Position numbers and translations under genes: made by a program. From positions 1 to 64,000 of the forward strand of contig CAMJZV010000012.1 of assembly GCA_946410305.1 (NCBI GenBank): a DNA stretch of 64,000 nt. Direction: 5' to 3'. The stretch comes from an uncultured Prevotellaceae bacterium. Lineage in GTDB: Bacteria > Bacteroidota > Bacteroidia > Bacteroidales > Bacteroidaceae. Each line of letters starts with the position of its first letter. Within the stretch, counting starts at the first letter, position 1. The notes under the pieces were generated by a model. It had not been told where the DNA came from. It saw only the letters and a list, made by a program, of their open reading frames with translations, and searched no databases. This document shows positions 33,743 through 42,125 of the stretch, piece by piece.

Positions 33743-36046
33743 TTAGTTACCAGTACCACCAACAATAATATTATCGAATACCAGACCCGTTGACCAATTC
33801 AGGTCAACAGACAGTCCTAATGTGACAGAACTGCTGCGCAAGTCGGGCACCGTCAGATAGGCATACTTCAGCGAATTAACACCAATCTTGAAGTTAGCCG
33901 TTGTCATGTGGTCCTGAATGAATACACGGGGAACTGTTCTGGTACCTTCGGCTGTTGTCACATCATAAGGTGGCAGGGCATGATAGGCAGGCAGGGCAGG
34001 ACCATCTTTACCCGTAGGATCAAGCTCACCGATAAGATAGAAGTTGCTGCCATTGGCAATCAGGTTGTCCTTGCCAAAGAAGTCGATGCCAGTATTGTTC
34101 TGGAGTTCCAGTGCCACATAGACCTTAGGCTGTGCGTCGGCTGCCAAATCAGGCTGATAGTTGTCGAATACCAAGGTGTAGTTAGCTGCTGAAGTCTCAT
34201 CTGTAGAACCTGGTATGACTCCATTACCGGTAATCTGATTGTCATAGATATATCCCTTCCGGTAGTTAGCATTACCAGGATCCGTTGTCTTAGGCAGGAA
34301 GTTCCAACCTACCTTCGGCCACTGATCACCGACAATGACAGATACCAGCTTGAAGGAACCATTAGTAACATTAATCTCTTTATCAACTTCAGTGGTGACA
34401 CCATAATCTCTTTGCTGGATAGCTGCATTATTATCCTTTAATGTCGTGGCACTGTAACCAAGAGTAGCCTTAAGCAGTGCAGTACCGTAGTTGATGTCGT
34501 TCTTCATAGCCACACTACGGGTAGAAGACTGTACGTGAGCCAAGTTCCAGTCAGTAGACCAGCTTGATGTTGCCTCATTATCCCATAAATTAACAGATAC
34601 AGGATAGTCACTTACGACATGCTCTTTATCGGATACACGAATCGGGCTGTTGCCAAAATAGCAGAGTTCAGCAGGATAGTAATAGTCATCAACGGTGAAG
34701 GTCGTACCTCCCACTGCACTGGTATTGTAATTCTCTACATAATAGAAAACTTTATTAGTATTATCAAACTTGACATGCGTAGCGCCCTGAGGCAAAGCGA
34801 ACTGACTGGGGAATTCTGCGAAATTAGCACTGGTATAGCCTGAAATGTTCGTGAATGCAGCCTCGCCAGGTTTTGTACCACCACTCGCTGGCCAGTAGAC
34901 ATCTGCTTTTATTGCATCAATGATTGCATCTGCAGACTTAAAAGCTACGCCGTCAACAGAACCACCATTGGCAGGAACGTTGGTTGCAGTGAAATACTTA
35001 CGCATTTCTATGTCTATTAGGTTTGCCATATACTTGGCTAATGCTTCTGCCTGGTTGGTTGGTGTAGCACAACGAACAGAGTTCACGATAGACCAAAGGT
35101 TCGTAGCCATGTATATTAAGGCAACACCAGAAGCATTACGCAACTCGGCAGTCTGAATAGTGGTCAACTCTTTATAAACCTTAAACAACTTAATCTCCAA
35201 AGGACGAGCAGGAGCACCATCAACAGGACTTAATGGTTGTTTCTGGGCATCTACGACATTATAAGCGCCCCAAAGCATGTTTGGCATAAAGTCAGCAGGA
35301 ATGGCAAAACCGTATGCAGGAATACCTTCACCTGGAATATCGTCCGCAGCAATAGCGGCCTCTCCACGATGGGTGTTGATGATACATGACATCATTGTAG
35401 CCAGTAGCTTTTCAACTTCCTGGAACTTTGTCTTGTCATCTGCTGTCAATCGCTTACCCAGTTTGAAGTAGACATCATTCAGATTATTCGTAACATTGAA
35501 ATTATCCAGATGTCCGAATGTGCTTTTGTAATCCGTAATGTTATTGTCGGTAATGGCTCTACCATAGAACAACATGGTATTAGTGTTCAAAGGCAAAGAC
35601 ATCTCCAATACACGACGTGAATTAGCATTACTCAGAGAGTGTTCTGCCACTACGCGTGACATGTCGTAAGACTTGGTTGCTGTAGCTGCTGAAGAGAGGT
35701 ATTTACCATCTGTTGCCTGATTGAAACACATGATATAACAATTGTCAATGCCACGAAAATCATTGGCACTTAAAGAGGAGGATGCCTGAGTGGCTGTTCC
35801 TGACTGACGTGTGGTAGCTGAGCTACCATTCGACACATTGAATACAAACTGGGTAGTGACCTCGTTTGTAGCGGGGTCGTATCCCGGGCTGTTTGGAGCC
35901 TTCTCTTCAGCTGCCAAGGAATCCTCGGTAGACGAGCAGGCAGTGAAACCAATGGTACCTGAGAATGCTATCGCACTCAACAAGGCAAGATTCTTTGACC
36001 TAAAGGTACAAAGCGACCAGAGGTCGATAAGAAAATACTTTTTCAT
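33743..36046 (-). CDS. Large fimbrillin-like lipoprotein, candidate major subunit
   Basis: The 767-residue protein has a lipoprotein signal (LLSAIAFSGTIGFTAC, Cys37). A low-complexity Ser/Thr region (about 65-92) holds TTRQSG, a possible Arg cleavage site for fimbrillin maturation. FRGIDNCYIMCF and NTMLFYGRA are fimbrillin-like strands, followed by a long helical/beta middle part and YPAELCYFGNSPI. It is clearly paralogous to the 560-residue protein downstream. Being the first subunit gene after the OmpA-type protein and before FimB/Mfa2, it is the best candidate for the shaft, though it is much larger than FimA or Mfa1. The long initial segment suggests the start could lie a few codons downstream. 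Confidence 0.75.
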   Translation of the reverse strand: MKKYFLIDLWSLCTFRSKNLALLSAIAFSGTIGFTACSSTEDSLAAEEKAPNSPGYDPATNEVTTQFVFNVSNGSSATTRQSGTATQASSSLSANDFRGIDNCYIMCFNQATDGKYLSSAATATKSYDMSRVVAEHSLSNANSRRVLEMSLPLNTNTMLFYGRAITDNNITDYKSTFGHLDNFNVTNNLNDVYFKLGKRLTADDKTKFQEVEKLLATMMSCIINTHRGEAAIAADDIPGEGIPAYGFAIPADFMPNMLWGAYNVVDAQKQPLSPVDGAPARPLEIKLFKVYKELTTIQTAELRNASGVALIYMATNLWSIVNSVRCATPTNQAEALAKYMANLIDIEMRKYFTATNVPANGGSVDGVAFKSADAIIDAIKADVYWPASGGTKPGEAAFTNISGYTSANFAEFPSQFALPQGATHVKFDNTNKVFYYVENYNTSAVGGTTFTVDDYYYPAELCYFGNSPIRVSDKEHVVSDYPVSVNLWDNEATSSWSTDWNLAHVQSSTRSVAMKNDINYGTALLKATLGYSATTLKDNNAAIQQRDYGVTTEVDKEINVTNGSFKLVSVIVGDQWPKVGWNFLPKTTDPGNANYRKGYIYDNQITGNGVIPGSTDETSAANYTLVFDNYQPDLAADAQPKVYVALELQNNTGIDFFGKDNLIANGSNFYLIGELDPTGKDGPALPAYHALPPYDVTTAEGTRTVPRVFIQDHMTTANFKIGVNSLKYAYLTVPDLRSSSVTLGLSVDLNWSTGLVFDNIIVGGTGN

Positions 36047-36085
36047 TGTTCTTTGGTTTTTGTTATTACTATTGTGAACTAAAAT

Positions 36086-37354
36086 TTATTCAATATCCTC
36101 GTAGTAGATGATGATATAGCCAGAGTTACGCTGATTCTTCAAGATGTTGCGGCGTATATACTCCCATGTCTGACCGTGATTCATGACGTGCAGACGCCAC
36201 TTGCGGTTGTTGACATTGGGCGCAGTGTCGATGATCTCGATGGCTCGCTTCAGGTCGGGACGCTGGTCGGCATTCTCCACCAGTTGCTTGCGGAACCAAT
36301 CCCAAGCCTCGCCACCACCGACAATCTCGAACTTATCGTCGGGCAGGTCTACGCGCTCCTGAACATACTTCTTCAGAGCCAGTGCACGGTTGTGAGCCAA
36401 GCGTTCGTTATAGGCTGTATTACCCTCGACAGATGCCAGACCTACGATCTGAATCTTCTTGATGGTCATGTCACCCTTGCTGACTGACTCTCGAGTAATA
36501 TCAATGATGCGCTGCAGGGTTTCACGGTTCTCACGGAAGTCCTCATGAAGTATACTCTTGCTCCAAGGGAAGTGTACATAGAGGGTGTCCCTGGTTCTTG
36601 GAGCAACGACTACGGGCTCCTCCTTCTTTTCCACCACAACAGGCTTTTCAACAACAGGTTCTGGAGCAGGCACGACAGGCTGTTCCACCTGTGGCTCTGC
36701 TATGGGTTCCTCTATGACAATCTGTGGCTCTTCTTTCACCCTGCGTGGACGACCAGGTATGTTGTAAACTACCGACAGAGCGGCCTGCGGCATCAACAGC
36801 ACCTTGCTTTCGTCCTTCAGCTTCTTACCACAATGTCCACACTCAAAAGTCTCGAATTTCGTGTATCCCACAGCGGCTCCAATCTGTGCCTCTATGTTCC
36901 AGTAACGGCCTATAGACCAGGAGTATCCATAAAAAGCACCAACGGCGCCAAGGTCACCCTGGCGTCGTAAATCTTTGTCCTGATGCATATTGAGGATCAA
37001 GAGTTTCACATTGGAAATGTTGTAGTGGGAGTATATCAGATTGCCACCTATGAAGTGCCCTGTATTCACTCCTTTGAACCAGTAGCGTATGTCAGGCGAG
37101 AGCAACAGATGTCGCCATTTGGTGTTGGTATCTTCATCAGTAGGCCATGGGCGGTATCCAGCAGTAAGTCCCACCGACCAGTGGTCAGCAAGTCTGAAGC
37201 CGATACGCAAATTGGGAGTCAGCGTAGCGTCATATAGCAAATTATTTCCTACTGTCATGTGAAAAGGTTGTTGGGCTCTAACGAGAAGAACATTGCACGC
37301 CAACAGCAGGATGACTAATGCTATTTTTACGATATGTATAACACCTTTATACAT
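36086..37354 (-). CDS. DUF3575/OmpA-family outer-membrane protein
   Basis: The 422-residue protein has a signal peptide (IVKIALVILLLACNVLLVRAQ). A DUF3575 beta-barrel (about 30-210) follows: NNLLYDATLTPNLRIGFRLA, LSPDIRYWFKG, GAVGYTKFE. A Pro/Val/Glu linker (about 220-265) leads to an OmpA-like C-terminal domain (IQIVGLASVEGNTAYNERLA, NRALALKKYVQERV). OmpA-type domains bind peptidoglycan, though the canonical D/R ligands are not fully obvious. DUF3575 proteins often start Bacteroidales fimbrial operons. It is the first gene of the minus-strand locus, has a -7 box upstream and diverges from the kinase operon. Confidence 0.85.
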   Translation of the reverse strand: MYKGVIHIVKIALVILLLACNVLLVRAQQPFHMTVGNNLLYDATLTPNLRIGFRLADHWSVGLTAGYRPWPTDEDTNTKWRHLLLSPDIRYWFKGVNTGHFIGGNLIYSHYNISNVKLLILNMHQDKDLRRQGDLGAVGAFYGYSWSIGRYWNIEAQIGAAVGYTKFETFECGHCGKKLKDESKVLLMPQAALSVVYNIPGRPRRVKEEPQIVIEEPIAEPQVEQPVVPAPEPVVEKPVVVEKKEEPVVVAPRTRDTLYVHFPWSKSILHEDFRENRETLQRIIDITRESVSKGDMTIKKIQIVGLASVEGNTAYNERLAHNRALALKKYVQERVDLPDDKFEIVGGGEAWDWFRKQLVENADQRPDLKRAIEIIDTAPNVNNRKWRLHVMNHGQTWEYIRRNILKNQRNSGYIIIYYEDIE

Positions 37355-37396
37355 TTAAGCCTTTAGTTGATTGTTAATTATTTCCAACAGTAACTG

Positions 37397-37404
37397 CAAA
37401 TTTA
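37397..37404 (-). promoter_or_regulatory. -7 box of the fimbria/adhesin operon
   Basis: On the minus strand TAAATTTG (37,404-37,397), followed by C, matches TAnnTTTG. The -33 region is weak. The leader before the OmpA-family start would be about 35 nt. Confidence 0.55.
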
Positions 37405-37613
37405 TAAAAATTTTCCAATATATTGAACCATATATACCTATAATTAACATGTTTTTAACTTATTTTCACCCCCACCGCTTGATTTGTTAATAGGACTTAA
37501 CTGTTAAATATACTACAACAGTTAACATTCATTATAAGAGTCAACATGCGGATGCTAATGTACAATTTGGACTGCATTTCGTAAAAAAATTATTTTTTTT
37601 GTTTGTATAATGC

Positions 37614-37642
37614 TTTGTATTACTATTTTTTTACTATATTTG
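37614..37642 (+). promoter_or_regulatory. Promoter of the kinase/FHA/PP2C operon
   Basis: TTTG (37,614-37,617) and TATATTTG (37,635-37,642), followed by C, match the Bacteroidota -33/-7 consensus with a 17-bp spacer. A second TTTG at 37,602 is too distant. Transcription would start about 16 nt before the first ATG. Confidence 0.65.
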
Positions 37643-37664
37643 CAGCACGTAACTAAAGACGACT

Positions 37665-38576
37665 ATGATACCAGACAATAACATAAGAACCCGAGAGCGT
37701 GAGGCCGTGAAGAGTACGACCGCCGCAAAAACCCAACCTTCCGACAGCGAAGGAGAAGGTAAATGCCCCCACTGCGGGGCTAACGTTTCTGCCGCATACG
37801 AGATTTGTCCGGAATGCGGGTGGAAACTGGTAAACTATTGTACTTTCTGTGGTGCGCCCATGAATCCTGAGGATATGGACTGTCCAGAATGTGGCATGCC
37901 TGCCGATGGCGTGATGTGTCCCACCTGTAATGTCCGTAACTTCCGTCCGTTCTGCAAACAATGTGGCAAGCCGTTGTCGCGTGCGGCAAGGATGGCGGTA
38001 GAAAAGGCGAAGAAAGACCCGAAGGTTCAGGAGGCAGCCCGTCTGCTGAAACAGATTGCCGACCTACAGGCAGAACTGCAGGGTGCAGCTGGCGAGACAG
38101 AAGAAGTTGAACCCGCTGGACCTACCGAGGGTGAGCTTCGCCTGCAGGAACTGATGGCAAAGGTGGGCTTCACAGCTGCTGAAAAGCCTAAAGCCACCAA
38201 GAGCAAGGGTGGCCGCAGTCGCGAAGAGATTCTTGCCGAATACCAGAAGGCCATTGACGATGCCAACCGCGTGATGTCGGAGATGCTACCCCCAGCAGGA
38301 TCCACCCCACAGGAGCAGCGCAACTACTATACCGCCCGCAAGGTTGCCGTCATGGAGATTATCGAAGAGAAATGGTATGGCCTACCTATTCAGAAGGCAA
38401 TGGGTTGGGAGTGTAACAAGTGTCATGTACTGCACAACACCCCGTCAGAGTGTTGTTACCAGGAGTTTGGCGGCGAATGGATTACCTGTACGGAATTCGC
38501 CGTTGTTGATAAAGATACGGAAGGGGCAATAGAGAATGTCTCATATGTAGAAAAGAAGGTTTATAAACGCTCATGA
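37665..38576 (+). CDS. Multi-zinc-ribbon protein, first gene of the phospho-signalling operon
   Basis: The 303-residue protein has four to five CxxC knuckles in its first 110 residues: CPHCGANVS, CPECGWKL, CTFCGAP, CPECGMPA, CPTCNV and CKQCGKPL. These form tandem zinc ribbons of the DZANK type. A basic/coiled region follows (PKVQEAARLLKQIADLQAEL), then a Lys/Ser-rich linker. A C-terminal domain holds another CNKC...CC cluster (ECNKCHVLHNTPSECCYQ). Its N-terminus is Thr-rich (STTAAKTQPSDSEG). It lies 3 nt before the kinase gene and behind the operon promoter. I infer a scaffold or sensor, because zinc ribbons recur in the AAA+ and FHA proteins of the same operon. No function is known to me for this architecture. 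Confidence 0.7.
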   Translation: MIPDNNIRTREREAVKSTTAAKTQPSDSEGEGKCPHCGANVSAAYEICPECGWKLVNYCTFCGAPMNPEDMDCPECGMPADGVMCPTCNVRNFRPFCKQCGKPLSRAARMAVEKAKKDPKVQEAARLLKQIADLQAELQGAAGETEEVEPAGPTEGELRLQELMAKVGFTAAEKPKATKSKGGRSREEILAEYQKAIDDANRVMSEMLPPAGSTPQEQRNYYTARKVAVMEIIEEKWYGLPIQKAMGWECNKCHVLHNTPSECCYQEFGGEWITCTEFAVVDKDTEGAIENVSYVEKKVYKRS

Positions 38577-38579
38577 GAT

Positions 38580-41500
38580 ATGGAAGAAGATAACAACATA
38601 CAGAATCCTGTTGAAGAGCCACAGAAAACAGCAGTGGCTCCGCAGAAAACGGCAGTAGCTCCGCAAAAGACAGCGGTTGCTCCACAGAAAACAGCGGTAG
38701 CACCGCAAAAGACGGCAGTAGCTCCGCAGAAGACAGCGGTTGCACCACAGAAAACAGCGGTAGCACCGCAAAAGACAGCAGTGGCTCCACAGAAAACAGC
38801 AGTGGCTCCGCAGAAGACAGCGGTTGCTCCACAAAAGACAGCAGTGGCTCCTGGCATGGGAGCTCCCCAACCTACTGCTGCCCCCCAGCCTGCTGACGAG
38901 AAGGAAATTACGGTAGGTGGCAAGACCTATCAGGTAGAGAAACTGATCAGCAGCGGCACAGAAGGTGACGTCTTCATCGTTACCGACGGTCAGCGCCGTT
39001 ACGCTCTCAAGCGCTGCCATCCTGGTTTCCAGACCAATATGCCCGTGATGCCTGCCCTACAGAAGCTGAACGGCAAAGGCTACATCGCCGACATCTACGA
39101 CTATGCCGCAAACTTTGAGTTGTTGGAGTTTGTACCAGAAGGTAGCGCAGCCTCTGCTAACATCAGGGGCAATGCCCAGGCCATCCTGGCCATTACCGTC
39201 AAGACCGCTATGGCACTCAGCGAGATGCACAAAGCAGGCATCATCCACAAAGACATCAAGCCCGCCAACATCCTGATCAAGGATGCCAACAGCTGGGACA
39301 GCGTGCTGTGTGACTTTGGCATTGCCGACGTACTCAAGCCCAACGGCAGCGTCAGCACCCCACAGAACCGTACCATCATCTATGCGGCTCCTGAGATGTA
39401 TGCCAAGGACAATATCATTTTCAACGAAGGCAACACCTACTGCGAGCTGACACCAAAGGCCGACTTCTACTCACTCGGCATGTCCATCCTGTCGCTATGG
39501 ATGGGCGAAGGAGCCTTCCTGGCCAAGGAACACGAGTTGGCTATGGACAAGAACAAAGGACGCATCACGGTGCCCGAAGACATGCCCGACCCGCTGGCCA
39601 AGATCTGTCGCGGACTGCTCATCAAGAGTGTAGAGAAGCGCTGGGACTTTGACAAGATAGAACGCACGCTGAAGGGCGAGGACATTCCTGTTGATGAAGC
39701 CATCATCGTGGAAGACCTGAACATCACCTTCAACGCCGCCAAGCACCTGACGGCCAACACACCCGAAGAGTTGGCCGCCTGCATGGAGGAAGATCCCGAG
39801 CTCGGCACGAAATACCTCTATCGTGGTCAGATAGAGAAGTGGCTGAAGCCCTATCCTGAGCTGGCCATCGAGATGCAGGAGATAGTAGAGAAGCGCTATC
39901 CCAAGAACCAACAGATGGGTTATTATACTGCCCTCTGTATGCTGAACCCTGCCAAGCCCTTCACTCTGACGGGTACCAATCGTGAGACTGGTGAAGAGAT
40001 GTCGATAGATGCTGTCACGCTGAAAGACGTGAGCAACTTCTGTAACGAGGCCATCCTCAGTGGTAACTCCATGGACGATGTCTCGGTAGACATGTTCAAG
40101 GAGTGGGTGCGCGTACGTAATGCATCTGTTGTCAAAGACTTCCCCAATCTCGATGATACCCACGAGGCTGCAGATGTCCACATGCTCCGTGTACAGATGA
40201 TAGACCCGCTATCGGACATCAACCTGCGCAATGACACGTCACACCCAGACTATGCCATGACGGGAGAGACGATAGGTCGTTTCCTGAATAAGGTGTACAA
40301 CATCTTCTGGAACGTCTGCGAAGGTGATATCGACTCTGTAGAACGCATCTGGAACAGAGAGGACTATGCGCCGATGAATCGTCAGATATCGGCAGCGACA
40401 GTCGTTGCCGTAGCCTCCTGCTTCATCAGCAACGACAGTCACTATGTCACCAACTTCTTCAATACCAAGGGAAACCGCTTCAAGGATCAGATGCGCTTCT
40501 TCCTATCAGCTACCGACGACCAGTCGGACGACTATCAGCAGAAGGCGGGTCCTGGCGACAGCACGTTCTTTGCCCAACAGTCGTGGATGAAGGTCATCAA
40601 GGGTTTTGGTGCCACGCCCGAATACGAACTGGTAGAATCTGGCAAGACCGTCACGACTCTCGAGGAGCTGTTCCGTGAGAACAAGAAAACTCTGAAGACA
40701 GAGTATGAGGAGCGCGGATTGATGGGCTTCCTGGCCGTCAACCGCATGGAAGACCCCACGGCTAACCTGAAGCCACAGTACGCCTATGAGGAACTGCTAC
40801 GTGACTATGTAGAAGACCTAGAGAAGATTGACGACAAGATGGAACCCGTAGTGCGCTTCCGTCAGGCTGTCAAGGAGGCAGAGAAACTGCTGAGCGAGGG
40901 TAAGTCAAAGATACACAGTCTGATGGCACGCAACATTGCACAGTATGTACTCTCCATCGTCTTTGCCGTGATTCCTGCCGTATTGCTGCTCGCCATGCTG
41001 CTGTTCTCCATCATTGAGAATCCTGTCATCAATACCGATACCCTCGACATCTGGAAATATATCTGGGTCATTGGTCTTGTCATGGCTGCCGTCATCTATT
41101 CCAAGACAGAAGATGCAGGCTGCCTGCCTGCCATTATCGGAGGCGGCATACTGACAGTACTACTCGTCATAGCGGTGAAATTCCTCGGACAGTATATCCT
41201 GTATTTCTATGCCCTCATCACGTTGGCAACGCTGCTGTTCTTCGGCTGGAAGACGCTCTTCTCGCCCAGCAAGTACGCAGAAAGAGCCCGTAAGTTCAGT
41301 AAGCCCGGCTTCGAAGAGAAGGTATTGGAGCCCCTCTACTTTGCCTTCAGCGACGAAGATACGTTCGACTCTTCACTGAACGCTGCCTTTAACGATGATG
41401 AGATACTAAAATGGAAGGCCGACCTGAAGGTTCGCCGCTGGTTCATGTTCATGTTCATCGGTGCGGTATGGTTCCTGTTGCTGTTCAGCATGCTCATCCC

Positions 41501-42116
41501 CAAGAGCGAGCGCTTCAACAAATACTCAGCACCCTTTGTAGAGAAGATTTTCGGAAAGACGGCAGCGCCAGAACAGGCAGCACCAGCCTATCTGGAGATA
41601 CCTATGCAGAGAGGCGATCAGGGCGAACAAGTCAAGAAGCTGCAGGAGTTCCTGCTCCAGCAGGGCTACACCAAGAACCGTCCTGACGGTGACTATGGCC
41701 GTGGCACGGAGAAGGTGGTAAAAGCCTTCCAGAAAGCCGTCGGTCTGGATGCTACAGGTGTCGTTGATGCTAAGACCATCGAGGTCATCAACAAGATGGT
41801 GACAGAGATGCCCAAGGAAGAGCCTGTCGCAGTAGAGCAAGCCAATGAAAAGCCTGTCACTACCACGAAGCCTCAGCAGACGGTGCAGCCTAAGGAGGAA
41901 GCCAAGCCCCAAACGGTGGCTAAACCCAAAGCGGAGAGCACTACCAAGACGGAAGAAAAGCCTGCAGAGACCACAAAGCCCAAGGTAAGACCTGCGTATA
42001 CCTCTACACAGCCTAAGGGCTCAGAGACTACTACTGCTCCTGCATCCAACGGCAACTCCGTCTCCTTGGATCAGCTCATGAAGATGTCAAAGAACAAAAA
42101 TAACTCAGAACAATAA
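38580..42116 (+). CDS. Transmembrane Ser/Thr protein kinase with PQKTAVA repeats and peptidoglycan-binding domain
   Basis: The 1,178-residue protein begins with 11 tandem PQKTAVA heptads (14-90). A Hanks-type kinase domain follows (about 117-385): loop SSGTEGDV, Lys144 in ALK, catalytic HKDIKPAN (Asp225) and DFG (Asp245). The large middle region (390-780) is unrecognised. Five hydrophobic segments lie near 784-810, 823-843, 847-870, 872-893 and 952-975. After them comes a PG_binding_1-like domain (about 1,004-1,072: RGDQGEQVKKLQEFLLQQGY, DGDYGRGTEKVVKAFQKAVG). The Thr/Lys/Pro-rich C-terminus is disordered. An odd number of helices puts the kinase in the cytoplasm and the peptidoglycan module in the periplasm, as expected for a cell-wall sensing kinase. 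It is inferred to autophosphorylate the repeat threonines. Confidence 0.87.
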   Translation: MEEDNNIQNPVEEPQKTAVAPQKTAVAPQKTAVAPQKTAVAPQKTAVAPQKTAVAPQKTAVAPQKTAVAPQKTAVAPQKTAVAPQKTAVAPGMGAPQPTAAPQPADEKEITVGGKTYQVEKLISSGTEGDVFIVTDGQRRYALKRCHPGFQTNMPVMPALQKLNGKGYIADIYDYAANFELLEFVPEGSAASANIRGNAQAILAITVKTAMALSEMHKAGIIHKDIKPANILIKDANSWDSVLCDFGIADVLKPNGSVSTPQNRTIIYAAPEMYAKDNIIFNEGNTYCELTPKADFYSLGMSILSLWMGEGAFLAKEHELAMDKNKGRITVPEDMPDPLAKICRGLLIKSVEKRWDFDKIERTLKGEDIPVDEAIIVEDLNITFNAAKHLTANTPEELAACMEEDPELGTKYLYRGQIEKWLKPYPELAIEMQEIVEKRYPKNQQMGYYTALCMLNPAKPFTLTGTNRETGEEMSIDAVTLKDVSNFCNEAILSGNSMDDVSVDMFKEWVRVRNASVVKDFPNLDDTHEAADVHMLRVQMIDPLSDINLRNDTSHPDYAMTGETIGRFLNKVYNIFWNVCEGDIDSVERIWNREDYAPMNRQISAATVVAVASCFISNDSHYVTNFFNTKGNRFKDQMRFFLSATDDQSDDYQQKAGPGDSTFFAQQSWMKVIKGFGATPEYELVESGKTVTTLEELFRENKKTLKTEYEERGLMGFLAVNRMEDPTANLKPQYAYEELLRDYVEDLEKIDDKMEPVVRFRQAVKEAEKLLSEGKSKIHSLMARNIAQYVLSIVFAVIPAVLLLAMLLFSIIENPVINTDTLDIWKYIWVIGLVMAAVIYSKTEDAGCLPAIIGGGILTVLLVIAVKFLGQYILYFYALITLATLLFFGWKTLFSPSKYAERARKFSKPGFEEKVLEPLYFAFSDEDTFDSSLNAAFNDDEILKWKADLKVRRWFMFMFIGAVWFLLLFSMLIPKSERFNKYSAPFVEKIFGKTAAPEQAAPAYLEIPMQRGDQGEQVKKLQEFLLQQGYTKNRPDGDYGRGTEKVVKAFQKAVGLDATGVVDAKTIEVINKMVTEMPKEEPVAVEQANEKPVTTTKPQQTVQPKEEAKPQTVAKPKAESTTKTEEKPAETTKPKVRPAYTSTQPKGSETTTAPASNGNSVSLDQLMKMSKNKNNSEQ
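38619..38849 (+). repeat. 11 tandem 21-bp repeats encoding PQKTAVA
   Basis: Eleven in-frame 21-bp units encode the same heptad. All amino acids are identical while synonymous third positions vary (CCA/CCG, AAA/AAG, ACA/ACG, GTG/GTA/GTT). This pattern points to selection on the peptide rather than recent DNA slippage. Each unit has one threonine. Confidence 0.95.
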
Positions 42117-42125
42117 TACAACACC

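Larger units (their letters stand above)
37355..37664. other. AT-rich divergent control region between the fimbria and kinase operons
   Basis: This 310-bp region has no credible gene. It carries promoters for both directions (37,397-37,404 on the minus strand; 37,614-37,642 on the plus strand) and long A/T runs. Direct repeats of TGTTAA/GTTAA type occur near 37,490-37,530 but without a clear pattern. Confidence 0.8.

Noticed and set aside
38561..39020. Antisense frames over the PQKTAVA repeats
   Set aside because: The 21-bp repeat leaves all frames open and gives repetitive peptides. The sense frame continues into a kinase domain, so the antisense frames are artefacts.
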